The notes beneath the pieces are model-generated. The model was not told where the DNA came from. It searched no databases and saw only the letters and a list, made by a program, of their open reading frames with translations. Both the position numbers and the translations under genes were made by a program. From Spirosoma rigui (GTDB taxonomy: Bacteria; Bacteroidota; Bacteroidia; Cytophagales; Spirosomataceae): a stretch of DNA of 64,000 nt. Below, one piece after another: positions 57,478 through 64,000 of the stretch. Each line of letters starts with the position of its first letter. Positions within the stretch are counted from its first letter, which is position 1. The stretch covers positions 4,402,001 to 4,466,000 of the forward strand of contig NZ_CP020105.1 of assembly GCF_002067135.1 (NCBI RefSeq), read 5' to 3'.

Positions 57478-58650
57478 TTAGTCCAGAACCGGGTGCCGAT
57501 GAAACGGCATTGCCCGATCGAACAGGTAGCGGTACGTGACCAGCACCCGGTTCTGTTCGGCACCCAAGTTACGGGATATATTCAGCATCTTCGGGTTGAA
57601 ATCGCCCTGCCACTGCAACTCAACCTCCTGGTATGACGTCGACGCTTTGATTACCTTCTCGGCCTCCACGATCATGTAATAATCGATTCCGGTACCCTGA
57701 AACGCGGGAACAATGCCGTAGGCTACGCCCACAAAGCGGGTACAGGTTCCCATGAGCTTCAGCGCAAAGAATTTCAGCTTGGCCAACAGGCCAAACCGCC
57801 CGTTCAGGTGTGACACGATCTGGTTGATGTCGGGAATATTAAGCCACATGGCTACCGGTTCATCGTTGTGGTAGGCAAACCAGACAAGTTTTTCGTCCAG
57901 AATTGGAGCCATCGTAGTAAATAGCCGTACCGCCTGCTCCACTCCCATCTGCTTGTTCCCCTCGTGTTTAGACCAGGCTTTGTTGTACACGATACTGAAA
58001 TCGGTGGCATACTTGCGCAGATTGGCTTTCTGCATATGGGCCGCCCGGACCGCCGGATTATTCGCGAAAAGCCGGTGCGCATCATAAAACTTTTGCTGTA
58101 GCTGCGCCGACTCCGACGCTACCGTCATTCGATAGCAGAGCTGATTAAAGAAGTTTTGAAAACCGTACGTTTCAAACAGGTTCTGGTAATAAGGCGGGTT
58201 GTAGTTCATCGTATACAGGGGCGGCTCAAAACCCGACACCAGCAGGCCCCACCACTTGTCGCGCTCGCCAAAATTGATAGGGCCATCCATGGCTTCCATG
58301 CCCCGCTCTTCCAGCCACTGCCGGGCCGTGTCGAACAGCCGATTGGCTGCCTGCTGATCATCGATGCAGTCAAAAAAGCCCATCCCTCCCACGTTTACGG
58401 TATCCCCTTTGTTCTTGTAACGCGGGTTTATAAAAGCAGCCACCCGGCCGATGAGCTGTCCGTCGTCACCCCTGAGCACCCACCGGCTAACGGCGCCGTC
58501 GCGGAAGAACTTGTTCTGCTTTGGGTCGAAAACATCCCGCACATCTTTGTCCAGGGGGCGAATCCAGTGGCGATTTCCGGCGTTGATCTGGTTGTGAACC
58601 CGGAGAAAATCCGCTTCTGTTTGCTGGTCGTTAACCTCTACAAGTACCAT
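57478..58650 (-). CDS. GNAT-like protein of Bacteroidota, function unknown
   Basis: The 390-residue cytoplasmic protein resembles two tandem acetyltransferase-like domains. The N-terminal one contains RWVLRGDDGQLIGRVAAFINPRY and GFFDCIDD. The second contains VWFAYHNDEPVAMWLNIPDIN and ends with a motif like VELQWQGDFNPKMLNISRNLGA. The typical GNAT acetyl-CoA loop (Q/RxxGxG/A) is not clearly preserved. I chose 58650 (MVLVEVND) as start because everything before it, up to 58926, overlaps the NhaD gene and looks non-coding. It is cotranscribed with the ICMT-like gene. No substrate can be named. Confidence 0.72.
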   Translation of the reverse strand: MVLVEVNDQQTEADFLRVHNQINAGNRHWIRPLDKDVRDVFDPKQNKFFRDGAVSRWVLRGDDGQLIGRVAAFINPRYKNKGDTVNVGGMGFFDCIDDQQAANRLFDTARQWLEERGMEAMDGPINFGERDKWWGLLVSGFEPPLYTMNYNPPYYQNLFETYGFQNFFNQLCYRMTVASESAQLQQKFYDAHRLFANNPAVRAAHMQKANLRKYATDFSIVYNKAWSKHEGNKQMGVEQAVRLFTTMAPILDEKLVWFAYHNDEPVAMWLNIPDINQIVSHLNGRFGLLAKLKFFALKLMGTCTRFVGVAYGIVPAFQGTGIDYYMIVEAEKVIKASTSYQEVELQWQGDFNPKMLNISRNLGAEQNRVLVTYRYLFDRAMPFHRHPVLD

Positions 58651-58742
58651 AGCTTTAGTCGTCTTTTTTCCAGAATTCGGTGCGTCTGCCGGACCCGGAT
58701 TTGGGTTGCCGGTCTGGTACATTCGGTCTGGCACCAGATTAC

Positions 58743-60041
58743 TTATGCATTCAGCGACAGGTAACACCCCGCCCCTGCTACGTAGCCAAGCAGCGCCAGC
58801 CAGCCCGTTTTCCGCAGGTATCCGAAAAAGGTGATCCGCTCCATGCCCATTACAGCTACGCCGGCGGCCGAGCCAATGATCAGCAGGCTTCCGCCGGTAC
58901 CGGCGCAATAGGCCAGGAACTCCCACATCCGGTCATCGGTGGGAAACTGCTGCAAGTCATACATACCCATCGTTGCCGCTACCAGCGGTACATTGTCGAC
59001 GATGGCAGACGCTGTACCAATCAGCAAAACAGTCAGGTCCATGTTCCCGACTGTATCGTTAAGCCAGCCCGCCACCCCAGTCAGGATGTGTGCGGCTTCC
59101 AGCGCGCCAACGGTCAGCAGGATACCTACAAAAAACAACAGGCTGCTGGTATCGATTTTACTGAGTGCATAAGCCGCCGAAGACCGATGGCGCGCTTCGT
59201 CATCCTTCCGGTAGTTCAGCACTTCGGATGTAACCCAGACAACACTCAAAGCCAGCAGCATACCCATGAAGGGCGGCAGGTGGGTAAGCTGTTTCAACAC
59301 GGGTACCAGCACGAACATGAACACACCCACGGTGAGCATGGTCGTCCGCTGAAAGGGCGTCGAGTCGGTAGCCTTGGTTCGTTTTGCCGTGGGTAGTGCA
59401 TCCAGTTTACCGCGGGGTCTGATGCTCCAGACGAGCAGGGGTATGCCCAAAGCCACCAGGCTGGGTAGAACAAGCGACTGAATTACGTTCAGAGCGGTTA
59501 GCTGCCCGCCAATCCACAGCATCGTGGTGGTCACATCGCCTAAAGGCGACCAGGCTCCACCCGCGTTGGCCGCAATAATGATAAAACCGGCTATTTCCAA
59601 GCGCAGCGCCCGCGAAGAAACCAGGTGACGACTCACCGTAACCATGACGATTGAGGCTGTCAGGTTATCCAGCAGCGACGACAGGAAGAAAGTGAGCAGG
59701 CTGATGATCCATACGAGCTTCCGGACCTGGCGTGTGCGCACCAGGTTGGTAACGCTGTCAAATCCCTGGTGGGCATCGATCAACTCGACGATCGTCATGG
59801 CCCCCATCAGAAAAAATACAATCTGCGCAATCTGGTTCAGGTGTTCAGCCAGGGCGGCCCCTGCAGGGCCCGGATCGGGCAGTGTCAGGGTATAAAAGAT
59901 CCAGCATACGACCCCCAGGAACAGCGCGACAGCCGTCTTGTTCAGGTGAATAACCTCCTCGAGGGTTATCAGTAAATAGCCAACTAAAAAAACAAGGACA
60001 AGTGCCGTTATCATACCGTTGCGTGTCAATAAAATAGCCAT
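58743..60041 (-). CDS. nhaD: Na+/H+ antiporter NhaD
   Basis: The 432-residue protein has about twelve hydrophobic segments and matches the NhaD family of the ion transporter superfamily. It has NLTASIVMV, GGAWSPLGDVTTTMLWIGGQ and VDNVPLVAATMGM, with the conserved Asp/Asn residues. NhaD exchanges Na+ or Li+ for protons and supports pH and salt homeostasis. The start at 60041 gives a first span close to the N-terminus, as expected. The GNAT-like gene follows 92 bp downstream. No regulatory site is visible. Confidence 0.95.
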   Translation of the reverse strand: MAILLTRNGMITALVLVFLVGYLLITLEEVIHLNKTAVALFLGVVCWIFYTLTLPDPGPAGAALAEHLNQIAQIVFFLMGAMTIVELIDAHQGFDSVTNLVRTRQVRKLVWIISLLTFFLSSLLDNLTASIVMVTVSRHLVSSRALRLEIAGFIIIAANAGGAWSPLGDVTTTMLWIGGQLTALNVIQSLVLPSLVALGIPLLVWSIRPRGKLDALPTAKRTKATDSTPFQRTTMLTVGVFMFVLVPVLKQLTHLPPFMGMLLALSVVWVTSEVLNYRKDDEARHRSSAAYALSKIDTSSLLFFVGILLTVGALEAAHILTGVAGWLNDTVGNMDLTVLLIGTASAIVDNVPLVAATMGMYDLQQFPTDDRMWEFLAYCAGTGGSLLIIGSAAGVAVMGMERITFFGYLRKTGWLALLGYVAGAGCYLSLNA

Positions 60042-60248
60042 TTGCCTGTGACAAATGGCTATTTAGTTATAGCGTTTGCAGAACGCCAGTTGGACATCCG
60101 CTGGCTGGACAAAGGCGCAACCAGTGGGTGTTTGTGGATGAAGGTAACGGGTGCAAAGGTCGCCATTCCGGCTAACAGACACCCGCTCAACGGCATTAGA
60201 ATATTCTTAGAACTGCACTGGAAGATCCAGATACAGGCGCTGGTCGTT

Positions 60249-60256
60249 TATTTTTG
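60249..60256 (+). promoter_or_regulatory. Bacteroidota -7 box TATTTTTG before the small lipoprotein gene
   Basis: TATTTTTG is an exact consensus match, 18 bp upstream of the ATG at 60275. It supports that gene and its start. Confidence 0.5.
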
Positions 60257-60274
60257 AGGCTATACCAGTAAACT

Positions 60275-60649
60275 ATGCTCTCCCGGTTTTCCTGTTTCGC
60301 GCTGCTTGTATGGCTGGTTGGATGCGACCACGCGGTGCCCCGTTCGGCGGTAGCCGCCGAAGAATGGGCTATTCAGCAGGCCAGCCTTTTCTGCCAGTCC
60401 AGCAGTTCGGATTTCAGCTGGCTACGTCAGCGTATCCGCACGCTGGAGAAGGCCCCTTTCGCGCAGCAGCAGTTTGTTCTCGTATTTACCGCGGCAAAGG
60501 CAACGTATTTCGCGACCGGCTCCACAGCCTCGGCCTTTCCCAGTCCGCCCCTGTTCAATTGCCGGGGTCAGCTGGTCAGACGTACGGTTACCAGCCAGCG
60601 TCAACTGACGGGTACGGTCATCTACGCTCCACCCATCCACCGCCGGTAA
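60275..60649 (+). CDS. Small putative lipoprotein, unknown
   Basis: The 124-residue protein has a short hydrophobic leader with a lipobox (LVGC, Cys17). The mature part contains two further Cys (ASLFCQSSSS and LFNCRGQL) that could form a disulphide. I do not recognise it. Support for it being real is the lipoprotein signal, the promoter box just upstream and the lack of any other frame. It lies between NhaD and a degenerate receiver gene, both on the minus strand. No function is proposed. Confidence 0.6.
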   Translation: MLSRFSCFALLVWLVGCDHAVPRSAVAAEEWAIQQASLFCQSSSSDFSWLRQRIRTLEKAPFAQQQFVLVFTAAKATYFATGSTASAFPSPPLFNCRGQLVRRTVTSQRQLTGTVIYAPPIHRR

Positions 60650-60659
60650 GCTCCGCGGC

Positions 60660-61109
60660 TCAGGAGTAAGGCATCAGTCGGGTATCGACCGGCCTGGTCG
60701 CCAGGCGGGTCCAGACGGGCCGGAGCTGTTCAACGGCCTGAACGGCTTCCTGGTAGGTACCGGGAAGGCCCATGCACATACCGGCATCCGTCGGTTGCCC
60801 CCAGTTGGCCATCGTTTCCGGAAAAGCACCACCGAGCATGACCACGGGCGTAGCCCGCAAACGGGCTTCTGCCAGCAGTTGGGGCATGGCTACGCGGTGG
60901 GTTGTGGCCGCCGTCTGGGGATTGACCAGGATCATGTGCGGCTGATCCTGCGTGTCGGACAGGTGTTCCAGCATCTCCTCCCCCGTAGTGAATTCATACA
61001 GCAGACAGTCGGGCTGGGTCAGACTGAACGCGCGCCACAGCCGAAGCTGGGTGTCTTCATCATCATCGACTACGTAGATCAGGTAAGGCTTTCGTTTCAT
61101 GGTGTTCAT
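60660..61109 (-). CDS. Degenerate receiver-only protein (Asn at the phosphorylation site)
   Basis: The 149-residue protein keeps a receiver-like start (IYVVDDDEDTQLRLWRAF) but has lost the key residues. The phosphoacceptor position is Asn63 (MILVNPQTA), the Thr/Ser position is Gly93 (VVMLGGAF) and the Lys region reads MGLPGTYQE. It therefore cannot be phosphorylated in the usual way. It may work as a protein-protein adaptor. It is the third receiver-only gene in the window and the most divergent. A hairpin 40 bp upstream of its start ends the transcript of the small gene at 61318. Confidence 0.8.
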   Translation of the reverse strand: MNTMKRKPYLIYVVDDDEDTQLRLWRAFSLTQPDCLLYEFTTGEEMLEHLSDTQDQPHMILVNPQTAATTHRVAMPQLLAEARLRATPVVMLGGAFPETMANWGQPTDAGMCMGLPGTYQEAVQAVEQLRPVWTRLATRPVDTRLMPYS

Positions 61110-61148
61110 CCGGTTTAGGTAAGACCAAAGGTGATTTTCTTAACACAA

Positions 61149-61179
61149 GATAGCCCCCATCCAGGCGATAGGGGCTATC
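61149..61179 (-). terminator. Hairpin terminator, 9-bp stem
   Basis: GATAGCCCC (61149-61157) pairs with GGGGCTATC (61171-61179). On the minus strand it is followed by TTGTGTT. It lies between the small gene at 61318 and the degenerate receiver gene. Confidence 0.55.
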
Positions 61180-61317
61180 GTTTACAAACATTGTTCCAAT
61201 CGTAAACTACTGTTCAGCCGGCCGGGGTAAACCACCGCCCTGCTCTTTCATTCGCAGACAACCCAGGGTGCAACACACACTGGCTGTACTCAATACATCT
61301 CACAAACAAACCAGCAT

Positions 61318-61512
61318 TCAACTCTCCTGATATATGGGAAGAACCCGTGTTTCCGGTTTCGACCGCTTCAACCGCGACCGGCACCAGCTCAGTAACTGCG
61401 TTCGCTCGGCTGGTGTCAGCAGCCGCAAAAACTTCCTCAATTCCTTTCTGAACAACCGTTGGTCGAATCCAACCTTATCCAGTATACACTGACTGTACTC
61501 TAACCACGACAT
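61318..61512 (-). CDS. Small basic helical protein, unknown
   Basis: This 64-residue protein has a net positive charge. Its helices (CILDKVGFDQRLFRKELRKFLRLL and PAERTQLLSWCRSRLKRSK) contain many Arg and Lys. It is not recognised. The composition would suit RNA or protein binding. It follows the RND gene (stop at 61611) by about 100 bp on the same strand and ends before a hairpin. Coding status is plausible but not proved. Confidence 0.5.
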   Translation of the reverse strand: MSWLEYSQCILDKVGFDQRLFRKELRKFLRLLTPAERTQLLSWCRSRLKRSKPETRVLPIYQES

Positions 61513-61610
61513 ACCTCCAGCGATTTTAAGGGTTGATCAATTATGTTGAACAAATTTGATAATACTTTTCACAATACCAAGCACCCGAACGGTTAGAAAT
61601 TCCTTAGAAA

Positions 61611-64000
61611 TTAAGCATGCACCAGCGGCTCCAGCGGCCGGTGCCCTTTCTGGGTAGTCCGCCGGTTGAACAGCCGGTAGATAATGGGAAAAACGAGCAG
61701 CGTCAGGATCGTTGATGTGATCAGACCGCCGATGACAACAATGGCCAGGGGCTTCTGCGTTTCGGAGCCAATACCGGTCGATACCGCAGCGGGCAGCAGC
61801 CCAATGGCGGCCATGAGTGCGGTCATGACCACCGGCCGTACCCGCGATTCGACCCCGGCCCGGATCGACTCATCGAGCGACAGTCGGGCCTGCCGATTGG
61901 CGTTGAACACGCTGACCAGGATCACTCCGTTCTGAATACAGATCCCGAAGAGGGCAATGAACCCTACCCCCGCCGAAATGCCGAAGTTCATCCCCGTAGC
62001 GTGCAGCGCCAGGATACCGCCAATGAGGGCAAACGGTACGTTGAGCAGCACCATACCCGCATCCTTGACATTCCCGAACAGCACGAACAGAATGACGAAA
62101 ATAGCCGCCAGGCAAATGGGTACAACCTGACCCAGCCGCTGCGTAGCCCGGACCTGGTTCTCGAACTCGCCCGTCCAGTTGATGCCGTAGCCCTTGGGCA
62201 TGTTCTTCAATTTCTGCTGCACCCGCTGCTGGGCATCGGCAATGGTGCTCCCCAGATCCCGCTCCCGCACCGAGAACTTGACACCGATAAAGCGTTTGTT
62301 GTTGTCGCGGTATACGAAGGCCGGTCCGGTCAGGGTACGGATGGTGGCAATCTCGCGCAGGGGAATCTTGCTGCCCCGCATGGTGGGCACCATCAGGCGC
62401 ATGATGTCGTCTTCTGTTTTGCGGTAGGCTTCATCGTAGCGCACCCGGATGTCGAACTTACGTTCCCCTTCGTAAAGGGTCGAAGCCGTTTTCCCGCCGA
62501 TGCCCATTTCAATAACGGCCTGGGCGTCGGCGGTCGAGACGCCATAGAGCGCCATCTTGCGGTCGTCGAAGAGCACGCTGATCTCGGGCTGGCCCACGTT
62601 ACGCAGGATCCCCACATCTTTCACGCCCGGCACATCCCGAATGGCCGCGATAACTTCGTTGGCGAGGTCATTGAGCGTGTTCAGGTCATCGCCGAATATC
62701 TTTACCGCGTTGCTGGCGTTCATCCCCGCTACGGCTTCCGCTACGTTGTCGATGATGGGCTGCGAGTAGTTGTAGTTGATTCCCTGAAACTGCTTCAGCT
62801 TCGCGTCCATTTCCTCAATCAGTTCGTCGGTGGTGAGCGGGCGATTCTCATGCCGGTCGGGCCAGTCGTCTTTAGGTTTCAGGTTCACCTGCATCTGCAC
62901 GTAGTAAAACCCCGACGGGTCGGTACCATCATTGGAGCGGCCCGTTTGCGACAGGACGCCGTTTACTTCCGGAAACTCATTCAGTTTGGCGCGGAGCACA
63001 CTCACCATCTTCACCGTTTCGTTGAGCGAACTGCTCATTGGTAGTTTGGCTTCTACCCACAGGGCTCCTTCGTTCAGCTGGGGCAGGAATTCGGTACCCA
63101 GCAAGGTGGCCGAAAAGAACGTAGCGGCCATCAGCCCCGATGCGACCAGCAGGCTCAGCTTGCGGTGGGCGTAGCACCAGCCAAATCCGCTCATGACGAT
63201 GCGGTTAAAGAAGTTGACCAGCGGGTTGTTCTTTTCCCGAACGTTTTTCCGGAGCAGGATCGAGCACAGCACCGGCACCAGCGTGAGCGTAAACAGCAAG
63301 GCCCCCAGCAGCGCAAAGCCCAGGGTCCAGGCCAGGGGCGAGAACATCTTACCTTCCACTTTCTGAAACGAGAAAATAGGCAGCAGGGCCGTAATGATGA
63401 TGAGCTTGGAGAAGAAAACGGCCTTACCCAGCTCTCCGCCCGTCTTTTTAATCAGCCCCAGCTTGGCCATAGTATTGAACTTTGCCATCCCCACGCGGTG
63501 CGCCCGGTGATCGAGCGCGACGAATATGCCCTCGACCATGACGACAGCTCCGTCGATGATGATCCCGAAATCGACCGCGCCCATCGACAGCAGGTTGGCC
63601 GACATCCCGCGCAGCCGCAGGCACATGAACGCGAACAGCAGGGCCAGCGGAATGATGATCGACACGATAATGGTCGTCCGCCAGTCGGCCATGAACAGAA
63701 AGACGATCACCGTAACCAGAATAATGCCTTCCACGAGGTTGTGGAGCACCGTCCGGGTACAGAACGCAATGAGGTTGTCGCGGTCGTAGAAGGTGACCAT
63801 CTTCACGTCCGACGGCAGGATGCGGGTGTTCAGCTCCTCGATCTTGTTCTTGACGCGACCGAGAATTTCGCTGGGGTTTTCCCCCTTGCGCATTACTACG
63901 ATACCTTCGACGACATCGTCATTTTTGTTGAGCCCTACCTGGCCCACGCGCGGCAGGTTCGACTCGGCCACTTCCGCTACGTTCCGAACCAGCACCGGGT
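61611..64000 (-). CDS. Heavy-metal RND efflux pump CusA/CzcA (partial)
   Basis: The frame is open to the right edge, giving the last 796 residues of a pump normally about 1,030-1,050 long. Visible parts are VDFGIIIDGAVVMVEG, the proton-relay span; the porter segments (AVKIFGDDLNTL and VAEAVAGMNASNAV); SAGVGFIALFGICIQNGVILVS; and a last span before a short basic tail (RRTTQKGHRPLEP). This pump has no fused channel. The sequence differs from the pump at 39797, so it is a second system. Its adaptor and channel genes should lie to the right of the window. Confidence 0.92.
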   Translation of the reverse strand, partial: PVLVRNVAEVAESNLPRVGQVGLNKNDDVVEGIVVMRKGENPSEILGRVKNKIEELNTRILPSDVKMVTFYDRDNLIAFCTRTVLHNLVEGIILVTVIVFLFMADWRTTIIVSIIIPLALLFAFMCLRLRGMSANLLSMGAVDFGIIIDGAVVMVEGIFVALDHRAHRVGMAKFNTMAKLGLIKKTGGELGKAVFFSKLIIITALLPIFSFQKVEGKMFSPLAWTLGFALLGALLFTLTLVPVLCSILLRKNVREKNNPLVNFFNRIVMSGFGWCYAHRKLSLLVASGLMAATFFSATLLGTEFLPQLNEGALWVEAKLPMSSSLNETVKMVSVLRAKLNEFPEVNGVLSQTGRSNDGTDPSGFYYVQMQVNLKPKDDWPDRHENRPLTTDELIEEMDAKLKQFQGINYNYSQPIIDNVAEAVAGMNASNAVKIFGDDLNTLNDLANEVIAAIRDVPGVKDVGILRNVGQPEISVLFDDRKMALYGVSTADAQAVIEMGIGGKTASTLYEGERKFDIRVRYDEAYRKTEDDIMRLMVPTMRGSKIPLREIATIRTLTGPAFVYRDNNKRFIGVKFSVRERDLGSTIADAQQRVQQKLKNMPKGYGINWTGEFENQVRATQRLGQVVPICLAAIFVILFVLFGNVKDAGMVLLNVPFALIGGILALHATGMNFGISAGVGFIALFGICIQNGVILVSVFNANRQARLSLDESIRAGVESRVRPVVMTALMAAIGLLPAAVSTGIGSETQKPLAIVVIGGLITSTILTLLVFPIIYRLFNRRTTQKGHRPLEPLVHA

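Noticed and set aside
58651-58926. N-terminal extension of the GNAT-like gene
   Set aside because: These codons overlap the end of nhaD in another frame and read as Arg-rich nonsense; the conserved part begins at 58650.

Overview
The window looks like chromosome of a free-living member of the Bacteroidota, most likely the order Cytophagales near Spirosoma (inference). The coding sequence is GC-rich and the gaps are AT-rich. Several genes follow a TAnnTTTG box, the known Bacteroidota -7 element. Gene content also fits: phytanoyl-CoA-type oxygenases, a GH3-like ligase, secreted M14, S9 and S10 peptidases, a GSDH-cytochrome c chimera and a CusA-TolC fusion. I see no rRNA, tRNA, CRISPR array, prophage or insertion sequence.

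Layout. 1-5413: the end of an exopolysaccharide locus (Wzz-like chain-length protein cut by the left edge, short TolC, glycosyltransferase, two acyltransferases), then a sphingomyelin-synthase-like membrane enzyme. 5838-16712: housekeeping and metabolic genes (two oxygenases, a short-chain dehydrogenase, deoxynucleoside kinase, tRNA hydroxylase TrhO, RidA, a 3-hydroxyacyl-CoA dehydrogenase, GH39, SurE, GH3). 16806-25052: a secreted sugar dehydrogenase chimera with a TIM-barrel isomerase, YceI, a small periplasmic protein, an FKBP isomerase and an S9 peptidase. 25237-26120: a RES-Xre toxin-antitoxin locus whose antitoxin carries two in-frame stops. 26235-33999: seven genes in one direction, mostly exported hydrolases, including a subclass B1 metallo-beta-lactamase with all its zinc ligands. 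34231-39108: an M20 peptidase, a fatty acid desaturase and an ohrR-ohr-reductase peroxide operon with a visible operator. 39317-46278: a heavy-metal efflux operon (small His-containing exported protein, CusA-TolC fusion, CusB adaptor, CDF transporter). 46523-51844: a cyclase, a solitary mreB and a large M14 peptidase. 52097-54658: two receiver-only proteins (one with Glu at the phosphorylation site) and an HPF-baeRF ribosome-associated pair. 55091-64000: an ABC exporter, an ICMT/NnrU-like membrane protein, a GNAT-like protein, NhaD, small proteins, another degenerate receiver and a second heavy-metal RND pump cut by the right edge.

Two patterns run through the window. Gene ends often carry very long, perfect hairpins with unrelated sequences (up to a 36-bp stem at 16718-16794). 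Many genes are predicted to be exported, which suits a surface-active polymer degrader. The strongest leads are the toxin with the broken antitoxin, the B1 beta-lactamase inside a hydrolase operon, the RND-TolC fusion with a signal-peptide-like junction, the degenerate receivers, the HPF-baeRF pair, and an orphan minus-strand terminator near 13890 that implies an unannotated small transcript.
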